A stretch of DNA of 64,000 bases from Burkholderia sp. BCC0322 (GTDB taxonomy: Bacteria; Pseudomonadota; Gammaproteobacteria; Burkholderiales; Burkholderiaceae). Made by a program: the position numbers and the translations under genes. The notes under the pieces are model-generated. The model was not told the origin of the DNA and ran no database searches. It was given only the letters and a program-made list of their open reading frames with translations. Positions 1-9,278 of this stretch are shown piece after piece; positions within the stretch are counted from its first letter, which is position 1, and each line of letters starts with the position of its first letter. Where the stretch lies: assembly GCF_902833045.1 (NCBI RefSeq), contig NZ_CADFDU010000006.1, positions 124,001 to 188,000 of the forward strand. The letters run 5' to 3'.

Positions 1-428
1 CGCGTTTCGCGACCTTCACGGTGCTGTTCGCGATGGCCAACGTCGGCCTGCCGGGCACGTCGGGGTTCGTCGGCGAGTTCATGGTCATCATGGGCGCGAT
101 CCGCTTCAACTTCTGGATCGGCGCCATCGCGGCACTCACGCTGATCCTCAGCGCGTCGTACACGCTGTGGATGCTCAAGCGCGTCGTGTTCGGCAAGGTC
201 GCGAGCCAGCGGATCGCGAAGCTCGCCGACCTGAACCGCCGCGAGGTCGTGATGTTCGCGTCGCTCGCACTGGTCGTGCTGGCGGTCGGCATCGATCCGA
301 AGCCGTTCACCGACGCGATCGATCCGACCGTCGGCAGGCTGATCGAAGATGCGAGCCATTCGAAGCTGCCGACAGCGGACGGCCCCGTGCAGCCGCAGCC
401 GTCGTACATGGCATCGACGCACGGCTGA
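1..428 (+). CDS. NuoM-like NADH-quinone oxidoreductase subunit (3' end only)
   Basis: The window opens inside this gene; the reading frame starts at base 3 and about 141 C-terminal residues are present. The hydrophobic segment with MANVGLPGTSGFVGEF and the later SYTLWMLKRVVFG are typical of the antiporter-like subunit M of complex I, which carries out proton translocation in the inner membrane. The protein ends with a hydrophilic tail after a last membrane segment. In a normal nuo operon nuoN follows nuoM; here the next gene is cyoA, 278 bases on. This may therefore be a second NuoM-type paralogue, or a nuoM left by rearrangement. The family call is firm; the exact role is inferred. Confidence 0.8.
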   Translation, partial: RFATFTVLFAMANVGLPGTSGFVGEFMVIMGAIRFNFWIGAIAALTLILSASYTLWMLKRVVFGKVASQRIAKLADLNRREVVMFASLALVVLAVGIDPKPFTDAIDPTVGRLIEDASHSKLPTADGPVQPQPSYMASTHG

Positions 429-502
429 TCGCGGCAGGTCGCGCGAGCGGGGCGCATCGCACGGCGGCGGTGCGGTCGTTGCACGCACATCGATCCGGTC
501 CT

Positions 503-527
503 GGCCCGGCGCACGCCGCGCCGGGCC
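503..527 (+). other. Strong GC hairpin after the NuoM-like gene
   Basis: Perfect 10-bp arms GGCCCGGCGC / GCGCCGGGCC with a 5-base loop lie 75 bases after the stop codon. No run of T follows, so this is a poor intrinsic terminator by itself. It could still stabilise the 3' end of the transcript. Confidence 0.4.
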
Positions 528-706
528 GGCTTTCGGCTGCGTGAAATTGCCCCGCGACAATCTGTCTCACAGCAGATTCTGCAATGATGATTTTCCGCAT
601 TAGCTGGTTTTTCATCGCACTCGCGCGACGTATGATTCGGCCACTTTCGTGGATCGAATGCGCATCGGGCATACGCAAACGGATTCAATGACCCTCGGGC
701 TGTGTG

Positions 707-1594
707 ATGAAAAGAAAAGCTTCAAAAGGCGGGGCGGCGCTGATGTCGATCGGCGCGGCTTTGAGCCTGTCAGGCTGTAATTTAGATGTACTAAATCCGA
801 AAGGAAGCGTGGGCGCTGCCGAAAAGGCACTGATCGCGACGTCCACCTGGGCGATGCTGATCGTCGTCGTGCCGGTGATTCTGCTCACGCTGTGGTTCGC
901 GTGGCGGTATCGCGCGTCGAACCGCAACGCCACCTACGCGCCGGACTGGTCGCACTCGACCGCGATCGAGGTCGTGATCTGGACGGTGCCGACGCTGATC
1001 ATCCTGTTCCTCGGCGTGCTCACGTGGAAGACCACGCACGAGCTCGACCCGTACAAGCCGCTCGAGTCGTCGGTGAAGCCGATCGACGTCGAGGTCGTCG
1101 CACTCGACTGGAAGTGGCTGTTCATCTATCCGGAGCTCGGCATCGCGTCGGTGAACCAGCTCGCGATTCCGGTCGGCACGCCGGTGAATTTCCGCATCAC
1201 GTCGGATTCGGTGATGAACTCGTTCTTCATCCCGCAGCTCGGCGGCCAGGTCTATGCGATGGCCGGCATGCAGACGCGCCTGCACCTGATTGCCGACGAG
1301 CCCGGCAACTTTGCGGGCACGTCGGCCAACTTCAGCGGCCGTGGCTTCTCCGACATGAAGTTCCGCACGCTCGCCGAGCCGCGCGAACAGTTCGATGCAT
1401 GGGTGCAGAAGGTGAAGGCGTCGCCGGAGCGGCTCGACGCGACCGTGTACGGCACCGTCGCGCAGCCGAGCGAGAAGGCGCCCGTACGCTACTTCTCGTC
1501 GGTCGATCCGCGGCTCTTCCACAACATCATCGCGAAATACAACGATGGCCACGTCCTCGACCTGAAGGACGCCGCCTGCGGCACGAAGGGGTAA
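707..1594 (+). CDS. cyoA: Cytochrome bo3 ubiquinol oxidase subunit II
   Basis: Subunit II of the quinol-oxidising terminal oxidase in the inner membrane. Residues 1-24 (from the ATG at 707) form a lipoprotein signal with lipobox LSGC, so the mature protein should be acylated at that Cys. Two membrane helices follow, then a periplasmic cupredoxin domain. The CuA-binding cysteines and histidines of cytochrome c oxidases are not seen, as expected for a quinol oxidase. A GTG at 704 is an alternative start one codon earlier; neither has a convincing ribosome binding site. First gene of cyoABCD, three bases before cyoB. Confidence 0.95.
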   Translation: MKRKASKGGAALMSIGAALSLSGCNLDVLNPKGSVGAAEKALIATSTWAMLIVVVPVILLTLWFAWRYRASNRNATYAPDWSHSTAIEVVIWTVPTLIILFLGVLTWKTTHELDPYKPLESSVKPIDVEVVALDWKWLFIYPELGIASVNQLAIPVGTPVNFRITSDSVMNSFFIPQLGGQVYAMAGMQTRLHLIADEPGNFAGTSANFSGRGFSDMKFRTLAEPREQFDAWVQKVKASPERLDATVYGTVAQPSEKAPVRYFSSVDPRLFHNIIAKYNDGHVLDLKDAACGTKG

Positions 1595-1597
1595 CGC

Positions 1598-3604
1598 ATG
1601 TTCGGCAAACTCACACTCTCGGCGATCCCGTTCGATCAGCCCATCATCATGGGGGCCGGTGCCTTCATGGGGCTGGTCGTGCTGGGCATTCTCGCCGCGC
1701 TGACGATCACCGGCCGGTGGAAATGGCTGTGGACGCAATGGCTGACCACGGTCGACCACAAGAAACTCGGCGTGATGTACATCATCGTCGCGTTGATCAT
1801 GCTGCTGCGCGGCTTCGCCGACGCGATCATGATGCGCATGCAGCTCGCGCTCGCGTACAACGGGCCCGGCTACCTGCCGCCGCACCACTATGACCAGGTC
1901 TTCACGGCACACGGCGTGATCATGATCTTCTTCATGGCGATGGTGTTCATGGTCGGCCTGATGAACCTGATCGTGCCGTTGCAGATCGGTGCGCGCGACG
2001 TCGCATTCCCGTTCATCAACTCGCTCTCGTTCTGGATGACGGCCGTCAGCGCGATCCTGATCAACATCTCGCTCGTGATCGGCGAATTCGCACAGACGGG
2101 CTGGCTCGCGTATCCGCCGCTGTCGGAGTTGCAGTTCAGTCCGGGGGTAGGGGTCGACTACTACCTGTGGGCGCTGCAGATCTCGGGCGTCGGCACGCTG
2201 CTGACCGGCGTGAACTTCTTCGTGACGATCATCAAGATGCGCGCACCGGGCATGACGCTGATGAAGATGCCGGTGTTCACGTGGACCGCGCTGTGCACGA
2301 ACGTGCTGATCATGGCGTCGTTCCCGATCCTGACCGCGACGCTCGCGCTGCTCGGCCTCGACCGTTACCTCGGCATGCACTTCTTCACGAACGAAGCCGG
2401 CGGCAACGCGATGCTGTACCTGAACCTGATCTGGGCATGGGGTCACCCCGAGGTGTACATCCTGATCCTGCCGGCGTTCGGCATCTTCTCGGAAGTCATC
2501 GCGACGTTCGCGAAGAAGCCGCTGTTCGGCTACAAGACGATGGTGTACGCGACCTGCGCGATCATGGTGTTGTCGTTCCTCGTCTGGCTGCACCACTTCT
2601 TCACGATGGGCTCGGGTGCGAACGTGAATGCGTTCTTCGGCATCATGACGATGATCATCGCGATCCCGACCGGCGTGAAGGTGTTCAACTGGCTGTTCAC
2701 GATGTACCGCGGCCGGATCGAATTCACGACTCCCGTGCTGTGGACGATCGGCTTCATGGTCACGTTCACGCTCGGCGGCATGACAGGCGTGATGATGGCG
2801 ATTCCCGGCGCGGACTTCGTGCTGCACAACAGCCTGTTCCTGATCGCGCACTTCCACAACGTGATCATCGGCGGCGTGCTGTTCGGCTATCTTGCAGGCT
2901 TCAACTACTGGTTCCCGAAGGCGTTCGGCTTCAAGCTGAACGAGAAACTCGGCAAGGCGGCGTTCTGGTTCTGGCAGATCGGTTTCTACGTTGCATTCGT
3001 GCCGCTCTACGTGCTCGGCTTCATGGGCATGACGCGCCGGATCAACCACTACGACAACCCGACCTGGCATCCGTGGCTGCTGGTCGCCGCGTTCGGCGCC
3101 GTGCTGATCGCGATCGGCATTGCGTGCCAGCTGCTGCAACTGGTGGTCAGCATCCGCAACCGCAACCTGCCCGAGTACCGCGACACGACGGGCGATCCGT
3201 GGGGCGGCCGCACGCTGGAGTGGGCGACCTCGTCGCCGCCGGCCGACTACAACTTCGCGCTGATCCCGCAGGTGCGCACGCTCGACGCGTATGCGGACAT
3301 GAAGGCACGTGGCGAAGGCCGGCCGAACCCGGCAGCGATTCGCGACATCCACATGCCGTCGAATACCTGTGCAGGCCTCGTGGTAGCGATCTTCAGCCTG
3401 GTGCTCGGCTTCGCGCTGGTGTGGCACATCTGGTGGATGGCGATCGGCGGGCTCGTCGGGATCGTCGCGACGCTCGTGATCTACAGCTCGCGCGATAACG
3501 ACGGCTATTACATCCCCGCGTCGACGGTGCGGAAGATCGAAGACAAGCAGCCGACGAAGCGCGTGGCCGCGCGCGTCGACGACGTGGAACTGGAGGCCAA
3601 CTGA
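1598..3604 (+). CDS. cyoB: Cytochrome bo3 ubiquinol oxidase subunit I
   Basis: Catalytic subunit (668 aa, about the E. coli length) that reduces O2 to water and pumps protons. All haem-copper ligands can be located: H105 and H420 (low-spin haem), H283, H332 and H333 (CuB), and H418 (haem o3). Y287, in the GHPEVY motif, is the residue cross-linked to a CuB histidine. The quinol-site residues known from E. coli (R71, D75, H98, Q101) correspond to R71, D75, H97 and Q100 here. The stop codon overlaps the cyoC start (TGATG), indicating translational coupling. No sign of damage. Confidence 0.97.
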   Translation: MFGKLTLSAIPFDQPIIMGAGAFMGLVVLGILAALTITGRWKWLWTQWLTTVDHKKLGVMYIIVALIMLLRGFADAIMMRMQLALAYNGPGYLPPHHYDQVFTAHGVIMIFFMAMVFMVGLMNLIVPLQIGARDVAFPFINSLSFWMTAVSAILINISLVIGEFAQTGWLAYPPLSELQFSPGVGVDYYLWALQISGVGTLLTGVNFFVTIIKMRAPGMTLMKMPVFTWTALCTNVLIMASFPILTATLALLGLDRYLGMHFFTNEAGGNAMLYLNLIWAWGHPEVYILILPAFGIFSEVIATFAKKPLFGYKTMVYATCAIMVLSFLVWLHHFFTMGSGANVNAFFGIMTMIIAIPTGVKVFNWLFTMYRGRIEFTTPVLWTIGFMVTFTLGGMTGVMMAIPGADFVLHNSLFLIAHFHNVIIGGVLFGYLAGFNYWFPKAFGFKLNEKLGKAAFWFWQIGFYVAFVPLYVLGFMGMTRRINHYDNPTWHPWLLVAAFGAVLIAIGIACQLLQLVVSIRNRNLPEYRDTTGDPWGGRTLEWATSSPPADYNFALIPQVRTLDAYADMKARGEGRPNPAAIRDIHMPSNTCAGLVVAIFSLVLGFALVWHIWWMAIGGLVGIVATLVIYSSRDNDGYYIPASTVRKIEDKQPTKRVAARVDDVELEAN

Positions 3605-4212
3605 TGTTGCAGAAAACCTTGAGCGCAACCCTGCTCGAGCACGACGACCATCCGCCGTCGCATTCGGTGTTCGGGTTCTGGCTGTACCTGATGACCGACT
3701 GCGTGATCTTTGCGGCGCTGTTCGCGACGTTCGCGGTGCTCGGCCAGCAGTATGCGGGCGGGCCGACCGCGAAAGACCTGTTCGACATTCCTGGCGTCGC
3801 GGTGGAAACCGCCGCGCTGCTGCTGTCGAGCATCACCTACGGTTTCGCGATGCTCGCCGCGTACAAGCAGCGGCGCGGTGCGCTGCTCGCATGGCTCGCG
3901 GTGACGTTCGTGCTCGGCGCGGCGTTTCTCGTGATGGAACTGCGCGAGTTCTCGCACCTGATCGCGGAAGGCGCGGGTCCGCAGCGCAGCGCGTTCCTGT
4001 CCGCGTTCTTCACGCTGGTCGGCACGCACGGGCTGCACGTGACGGCCGGCCTGCTGTGGATGATCGTGCTCGCCGGGCAGATCGTGTTGCGCGGCGGCGA
4101 CCTGACCGATCGCGACCTGCGACGCCTGACGTGCCTGAGCCTCTTCTGGCACTTCCTCGACATCGTGTGGATCTGCGTGTTTTCCTTTGTCTATCTCGCG
4201 AGCGTGATCTAA
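3604..4212 (+). CDS. cyoC: Cytochrome bo3 ubiquinol oxidase subunit III
   Basis: A 202-residue protein with five predicted membrane segments, matching the short CyoC form of subunit III. It starts with a polar segment containing [20 protein letters not shown] and has the family stretch [17 protein letters not shown]. It stabilises the catalytic subunit rather than binding metals. The ATG overlaps the cyoB stop by one base, and the stop codon directly abuts the cyoD start, so the genes are cotranscribed. Confidence 0.96.
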   Translation: MLQKTLSATLLEHDDHPPSHSVFGFWLYLMTDCVIFAALFATFAVLGQQYAGGPTAKDLFDIPGVAVETAALLLSSITYGFAMLAAYKQRRGALLAWLAVTFVLGAAFLVMELREFSHLIAEGAGPQRSAFLSAFFTLVGTHGLHVTAGLLWMIVLAGQIVLRGGDLTDRDLRRLTCLSLFWHFLDIVWICVFSFVYLASVI

Positions 4213-4545
4213 ATGGCCCATTCGCATTCGTCTCAACTCGAAGAAGGGCACGGCAGTGTCGGCGGCTACGTCGCCGGTTTCATCCTGTCGGTGCTGCTCA
4301 CGGCCGCGTCGTTCGGCCTCGTGATGGGTGGCGTGCTGTCGCCGCACGCGTCGCTGATCGCGCTTGCCGTACTCGCGTTCGTGCAGATCGTCGTGCACCT
4401 CGTGTACTTCCTGCACATGAACGGCTCGTCGGGACAGCGCTGGAACGTGATGGCGTTCAGCTACACGGTGCTGACCGCGGCGATCCTGATCGTCGGCACG
4501 CTGTGGGTGATGCACAACGTCAGCATGAACATGATGTCGCGCTGA
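4213..4545 (+). CDS. cyoD: Cytochrome bo3 ubiquinol oxidase subunit IV
   Basis: A 110-residue protein with three membrane segments and the CyoD hallmark QIVVHLVYFLHM near the middle. Subunit IV assists assembly of the CuB site in E. coli. This is the last gene of the operon: cyoE (haem o synthase) is not present downstream, so haem O must come from a ctaB/cyoE gene elsewhere. An intrinsic terminator follows 46 bases after the stop. Confidence 0.95.
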   Translation: MAHSHSSQLEEGHGSVGGYVAGFILSVLLTAASFGLVMGGVLSPHASLIALAVLAFVQIVVHLVYFLHMNGSSGQRWNVMAFSYTVLTAAILIVGTLWVMHNVSMNMMSR

Positions 4546-4591
4546 GCGGCATCGCGGCGCAGCGGTCGGTATCCATGCGCTTTCATGCAAC

Positions 4592-4621
4592 AAAAAGGCG
4601 GCACGCGAGTGCCGCCTTTTT
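4592..4621 (+). terminator. Intrinsic terminator of cyoABCD
   Basis: Perfect 13-bp stem AAAAAGGCGGCAC / GTGCCGCCTTTTT with a GCGA tetraloop. It is A-rich on one side and T-rich on the other, so it can act in both directions. On the minus strand it sits exactly where homology of the RND remnant ends. Confidence 0.92.
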
Positions 4622-4629
4622 GTTTTCAT

Positions 4630-5463
4630 CGGCACCGCGCGACGGCCGTCGACGCGCACGATGTTGCCTTGCGGCGGATAACCGTCGCGTACGTGTGCGA
4701 CGTCGCGCATGAAGATCACCGCGCCGTTCACGCTCCGGATCGGCAGCGCGTTGATTGGGTCGATGGTCAGCGGACTGTCGTTGAGCCGGATGTTGTACTC
4801 GAAGCCGCCGATCTTCTGAGTGCCGGCCGGGATGATCTGGTTCTGCTGCGCCAGCGCGGTCGCGACGTCCTGCGCGGAAGCGCCTGCGGATCGAGATCGA
4901 TCTGCACCTGGCGCACCTTGCCGTCGTACGGCGACGGAATCGCGACACCCGCGACGGACAGCAGCTGAGGCCGGATCACGTGGGTCGCGTAGTCGCCGAG
5001 CTGCTGTTCGTTCCGTGTGTCGCTTGTCGGCGCCAGCTGCAGTACGGGCACGGTCGATGCGTTGTCGTTGAGGATCTGCGGCGGTGTGGTGCCCGGCGGC
5101 ATCTGCTTGAGCACGGTCTGCGAGATCGACGTGACCTGCGCGGTCGCGGTGCGGATGTCGACGCGTGGCTGGAAGAAGATCTTGACGATCCCGAAGCTGC
5201 GGAACGACTGCGACTCGATGTACGCAACGTCGTTGACTGTCGTGCCGAGCGTGCGCTCGTCGTAGGTGACGATGCGCCCGGCCATGTCGGCCGGCTGCAG
5301 GCCCGCGTCATTCCACACGACGCTGATCACGGGAATCCGGATGTCGGGGAAGATGTCGGTCGGCGTGCGCAGTGCCGCGAGCGGGCCCGTGATCAGGATC
5401 AGCAGTGCGAGGACGATGAACGTGTAGGGGGCGCGCGAGCGCGAGTCGGACGACTTTCAGCAT
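4630..5463 (-). pseudogene. RND multidrug efflux permease remnant (AcrB/MdtB type), frameshifted and truncated
   Basis: Read from the ATG at 5463, the protein begins MLKVVRLALARP and then loses frame at a run of five C (about 5429-5433). Shifting frame restores a typical RND start: first membrane helix, then PTDIFPDIRIPVISVVWNDAG and the porter-domain stretch up to VQIDLDPQAL. A second frameshift occurs near 4885, after which AQDVATALAQQNQIIPAG and GAVIFMRDVAHVRDG continue in another frame. Homology stops around codon 280 (VRVDGRRAV) at the cyo terminator, so about three quarters of the usual ~1,030-residue protein is missing. No membrane-fusion or outer-membrane partner gene is adjacent. This is a dead gene unless both shifts are sequencing errors, and the truncation would remain in that case. 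Confidence 0.85.
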
Positions 5464-5759
5464 CGGCGAGGTCTCCGCCGGCGCGGGGCGCCGGCCTGTC
5501 AGCGAATTGCCGAAGCGCGGCGGGCGCCCGGTTCGGCTCGCGCAGTGTGCGTGGCGCCGCTTGACGCGGGGCGCGGGGCAGGATGAAAGATGTTTCAGGA
5601 AAGCGGCGCGACTGGCAGGGCGGGCGCCGATTGTTACAAGACGTTAGCGCAGGCTTCCCGTTGCGATGCCGCGCATCAGTTCTTACAAAGTGGAAATATG
5701 CGGAGACGGCGCTTGTCGTTATAGTCGAATCACACATGACACAACCAGAAGAGGAATCC
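5464..5759. other. Intergenic region between RND remnant and PXPV gene
   Basis: No plausible gene. It would hold the former promoter of the RND gene (minus strand) and the promoter of the PXPV gene (plus strand). A TATAGT hexamer at 5720-5725 could be a -10 element for the latter, but no good -35 lies at the right distance. A purine-rich ribosome binding site, AGAAGAGG, precedes the ATG at 5760. Confidence 0.35.
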
Positions 5760-6119
5760 ATGAAGACCTTGCGTGTTGCCTCGCTCTTGACCGGTATGAC
5801 GGCCTTGCTCGTGTCGGGCGCAGCAATGGCGGGAGTCAATGTCGGGATCAATCTCGGCGTTCCGGCGCCAGTCTACGTCGCGCCCGCACCCGTGTATGCG
5901 CCGCCGCCTCCGCCGCCGGTCGTCTATCAGCCTGCGCCGGTCTACGCGCCGGCCCCTGTCTATGCGCCGGCGCCGGCTATCGTGATCGGCTGGCATGGCG
6001 ACCGCTACTGGGACGGCCGTCGCTACTGGGGCCGTGACGAGTGGTACCGCCGTCACGGCCGAGGCTGGGGCGGCGATCGTGGCCACTGGGACAACGGCCG
6101 CCACAACGGCTGGCACTGA
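5760..6119 (+). CDS. Small secreted PXPV-repeat protein
   Basis: 119 residues. A Sec signal peptide (MKTLRVASLLTGMTALLVSGAAMA) ends near residue 24. Next come repeated P-A-P-V-Y units of the PXPV type with a run of six prolines. The tail is rich in Trp, Arg, Gly and His (for example WHGDRYWDGRRYWGRDEW). The start was chosen because a good AGAAGAGG site precedes it and the signal peptide begins there, although the frame stays open further upstream. Such proteins are common in Burkholderia and are probably periplasmic or envelope-associated; the function is unknown. Single gene. Confidence 0.8.
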   Translation: MKTLRVASLLTGMTALLVSGAAMAGVNVGINLGVPAPVYVAPAPVYAPPPPPPVVYQPAPVYAPAPVYAPAPAIVIGWHGDRYWDGRRYWGRDEWYRRHGRGWGGDRGHWDNGRHNGWH

Positions 6120-6260
6120 TCGTCAGGGGGCGCCCGCCTGATGCGCGCCCCCGATCCGCTCGCGGAGAAACCGCCCGCGTGGCGGTTTTCTTTTGGCTCG
6201 CAGGCTTGAATGGGTAGAATCGTCCCCCGTGACTATTCTCATTCGACCGACAGGGCCTCT

Positions 6261-8132
6261 ATGACGAAGGGTTCGCCCTGGGCCGCCGTCGCGCGCGCCC
6301 GCCGTGCCATACGGGTTGCAGGCCGCACGGCCGTGGTATTCGCATTGCAGGCGGCGCTGGCCGCAACCGCTGCGCACGCGGCCCACGCCATCGCGCAGTA
6401 CGGCGAGCCGAAGTATCCGCCGGGCTTCAAGCATTTCGACTACGTCAACCCCGCCGCGCCGAAGGGCGGCACGCTGGTGCTTGCGAACCCGAACCGGCTG
6501 ACGTCGTTCGACAAGTTCAACCCGTTCACGATGCGCGGCAATCCCGCGCCGGGCATCGACATGCTGTTCGAAAGCCTCGCGACCGGCAGCTCGGATGAGC
6601 CGGCATCCGCGTACGGGCTGCTCGCCGACGACATCGACATCGCGCCGGACCGCCGTTCGGTCACGTTCCACCTGAATCCGCGCGCGCGCTTCTCGAACGG
6701 CGACCGCGTTACCGCCGACGACGTCAAGTTCTCGTTCGACACGCTGAAAAGCAAGCAGGCCGCGCCGCAGTTCGGCGCGTATTTCGCGGAGATCGCGAAG
6801 GCTGTGGTCGTCGATCCGGCCACCGTGCGCTTCGAGTTCCGCAGCGCGAACCGTGAATTGCCGCTGATCGCCGGCGGCGTGACGGTGTTCTCGCGCAAGT
6901 GGGGATTGCGCGCGGACGGCTCGCGCATCCCGTTCGACCAGCTCGCGTTCGAGCAGCCGATCGGCAGCGGCCCGTACCTGATCGAGCGCTACGACAACGG
7001 CCGCACCATTACTTACCGGCGCAACCCGGCGTATTGGGGCGCCGATCTGCCGGTGCGGGTGGGCACCAACAACTTCGAGCGGATCGTCTACAAGCTGTAT
7101 GGCGATGGCGTCGCGCGGCTTGAGGCGTTCAAGGCCGGCGAATACGACGTGCTCGTGGAGTACATCGCGCGCAACTGGACGCGCCGCGACGTCGGCAAGC
7201 GTTTCGACAACGGCGAGCTCGTCAAGCGCGAATTCCGCCAGCACAACGGCGCCGGCATGCAGGGTTTCTTCATGAACCTGCGCCGGCCGTTGTTCCGCGA
7301 CGTGCGCGTGCGCCAGGCGCTCGACCTGGCGTTCGACTTCGAATGGTTGAACCGCCAGCTGTTCTACAGCGCCTACACGCGTCTGGACAGCTACTTCGCC
7401 GACACCGACCTGCAGGCGACCGGCACGCCCGGCCCCGGCGAGCTGAAGCTGCTGGAGCCGCTGCGCGCGCAGCTCGACCCGGCCGTGTTCGGCCCGATGG
7501 TCACGCAGCCGGACACGAACCCGCCGGGCTCGCTGCGCGCGAACCTGCTGAAGGCGCGCGCGCTGCTTGCGCAGGCCGGCTGGACCTATCGCGACGGCGC
7601 GCTGCGCAACGCGAAGGGCGAGCCGTTCACGTTCGAGATCCTCGACGATTCGGGCGCGGCGATGGAAGGGATCGTGGCGGCGTACCAGCGCAATCTGGCG
7701 AAGCTCGGCATCGACGCACGTTTTCGTACGGCCGATTTCGCGCTGCTGCAGAAGCGTCTGGACGCATTCGACTACGACATGACGACGATCCGCTGGCCGG
7801 GCGTGCAGGTTCCGGGTGCCGAACAATACTCGCGTTACGCGAGCAAGTTCGCCGACGAGCCGGGTTCCGACAACTTCATCGGGCTGAAGTCGCCGGCCGT
7901 CGATGCGTTGCTCCACTCGCTGGGTACTGCGCAGACGCGCGAAGACCTGCTCGACGCGACCCACGCGCTCGACCGCGTGCTGATGCACGGCTACTACGCG
8001 GTTCCGCAGTGGTACAGCACGACGCACCGGATCGCGTACAAGCGCACGCTCGCCTATCCGCAGACGCTGCCGCTGTACTATTCGGCCGAGGGCTGGGTCG
8101 TGTCGACCTGGTGGGCGAAGCCCGATCGCTGA
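6261..8132 (+). CDS. yejA: Oligopeptide ABC transporter periplasmic binding protein (YejA type)
   Basis: A 623-residue family 5 solute-binding protein. The N-terminus has an arginine-rich start, then a hydrophobic segment ending in AATAAHAAHA, a likely Sec signal. The mature protein opens with IAQYGEPKYPPGFKHFDYVN, characteristic of the YejA subgroup, followed by the family motif around YGLLADDI and the later GSGPYLIERYDNG. It captures peptides in the periplasm for YejBE/F. In E. coli the system imports the peptide-nucleotide antibiotic microcin C; the natural substrate here is unknown. First gene of yejABEF; yejB begins 50 bases later. Confidence 0.9.
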   Translation: MTKGSPWAAVARARRAIRVAGRTAVVFALQAALAATAAHAAHAIAQYGEPKYPPGFKHFDYVNPAAPKGGTLVLANPNRLTSFDKFNPFTMRGNPAPGIDMLFESLATGSSDEPASAYGLLADDIDIAPDRRSVTFHLNPRARFSNGDRVTADDVKFSFDTLKSKQAAPQFGAYFAEIAKAVVVDPATVRFEFRSANRELPLIAGGVTVFSRKWGLRADGSRIPFDQLAFEQPIGSGPYLIERYDNGRTITYRRNPAYWGADLPVRVGTNNFERIVYKLYGDGVARLEAFKAGEYDVLVEYIARNWTRRDVGKRFDNGELVKREFRQHNGAGMQGFFMNLRRPLFRDVRVRQALDLAFDFEWLNRQLFYSAYTRLDSYFADTDLQATGTPGPGELKLLEPLRAQLDPAVFGPMVTQPDTNPPGSLRANLLKARALLAQAGWTYRDGALRNAKGEPFTFEILDDSGAAMEGIVAAYQRNLAKLGIDARFRTADFALLQKRLDAFDYDMTTIRWPGVQVPGAEQYSRYASKFADEPGSDNFIGLKSPAVDALLHSLGTAQTREDLLDATHALDRVLMHGYYAVPQWYSTTHRIAYKRTLAYPQTLPLYYSAEGWVVSTWWAKPDR

Positions 8133-8182
8133 GCCACGCCGCCCCGAGTCCAATCCCGCTTACCGATCGCGAGTCGACGCCC

Positions 8183-9226
8183 ATGTGGAGCTACATCCTC
8201 AAACGCCTGCTGCTGATGATCCCGACGCTCATCGGCGTGCTGACCCTCACGTTCGCGGTGATCCAGTTCGTGCCGGGCGGCCCCGTCGAACAGGCCGTGC
8301 AGGAATTGCGCAAGGGTGCGTCGGAGCAGGGTGCGGTGCCGTTCGGGATGCGCGCGCACACCGGCGTCGACGCGCAGCAGCTCGCGCAGCTCAAGGCGCT
8401 GTACGGCTTCGACAAACCGCCTCTCGAACGCTACTGGCTGATGCTCAAGCGCTTCGCGCGCTTCGATCTCGGCGACAGCTACTTCCGCCACCAGAGCGTG
8501 TGGTCGCTGGTCGTGCAGAAGCTGCCCGTGTCGATCAGCATCGGGCTGTGGACGTTCTTCCTCACGTACCTCATATCGGTGCCGCTCGGCATTGCGAAGG
8601 CGGTGCGCAACGGTTCGCCGTTCGATGTCGCGACAAGCCTCGTCGTGCTCGTCGGCTATGCGATTCCGGGCTTCGTGCTCGGCGTGCTGCTGCTCGTGCT
8701 GTTCGGCGGCGGCTCGTTCTGGCAGCTGTTCCCGCTGCGCGGGCTCACGTCGGACAACTTCGCGCAGCTGTCGCTCGTGGGCAAGGTGCTCGACTACCTG
8801 TGGCACATCGCGCTGCCGATCACGGCGTCGGTCGTCGGCAGCTTCGCGGTCGTCACGATGCTCACGAAGAATGCGTTCCTCGACCAGATCCGCCGACAAT
8901 ACGTGCTGACCGCGCGCGCGAAGGGGCTCTCCGAGCGCCACGTGCTGTGGAAGCACGTGTTCCGCAACGCGATGCTGCCGCTGATCGTCGGCTTCCCGGC
9001 TGCGTTCATCGGCGCGTTCTTCACGGGTAGCCTGCTGATCGAGAAGCTGTTTTCGCTCGACGGCCTCGGGCTGCTGTCGTACGAATCGGTCGTACGGCGC
9101 GACTATCCGGTCGTGCTCGGTACGCTGTACGTGTTCACGCTGATCGGTCTTGCGACCAAGCTGATCTCCGATCTCTGCTACGTGTGGGTCGACCCGCGCA
9201 TTCAATTCGGCAACCTGGAGCGCTGA
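8183..9226 (+). CDS. yejB: Peptide ABC transporter permease YejB
   Basis: 347-residue inner-membrane permease with six or so hydrophobic segments. The N-terminus MWSYILKRLLLMIPTLIGVL is typical of DppB/OppB-type permeases, with the YejB-specific insertion after FVPGGPVEQ. The coupling-helix (EAA-type) region is around YVLTARAKGLSERHVLWKHV. The ATG at 8183 gives the canonical N-terminus; the frame upstream only shadows yejA. Works with YejE as the membrane channel. Confidence 0.92.
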   Translation: MWSYILKRLLLMIPTLIGVLTLTFAVIQFVPGGPVEQAVQELRKGASEQGAVPFGMRAHTGVDAQQLAQLKALYGFDKPPLERYWLMLKRFARFDLGDSYFRHQSVWSLVVQKLPVSISIGLWTFFLTYLISVPLGIAKAVRNGSPFDVATSLVVLVGYAIPGFVLGVLLLVLFGGGSFWQLFPLRGLTSDNFAQLSLVGKVLDYLWHIALPITASVVGSFAVVTMLTKNAFLDQIRRQYVLTARAKGLSERHVLWKHVFRNAMLPLIVGFPAAFIGAFFTGSLLIEKLFSLDGLGLLSYESVVRRDYPVVLGTLYVFTLIGLATKLISDLCYVWVDPRIQFGNLER

Positions 9227-9227
9227 C

Positions 9228-9278
9228 ATGAAACCGACCGTCCCCATGCCCGGCGTCACCGGGCGAGGCGCGCGATGA
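9228..9278 (+). CDS. Possible 16-codon minicistron between yejB and yejE
   Basis: ATG two bases after the yejB stop opens a 16-codon frame (MKPTVPMPGVTGRGAR) whose TGA overlaps the yejE ATG as ATGA. It may only be a translational bridge that couples yejE to yejB, or chance. Too short for any homology call. Confidence 0.25.
   Translation: MKPTVPMPGVTGRGAR

Noticed and set aside
791-3628. A 945-codon open frame antisense to cyoAB
   Set aside because: Arg/His-rich composition typical of the reverse frame of a GC-rich gene; cyoA and cyoB on the other strand have full catalytic motifs.
4585-4968. Plus-strand frames over the RND remnant
   Set aside because: They begin inside the cyo terminator and encode Arg-rich sequence without homology; the minus strand holds the recognisable RND segments.
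5583-5759. Longer N-terminus for the PXPV protein
   Set aside because: The extra 59 residues lack a ribosome binding site and would bury the clear signal peptide that starts at 5760.
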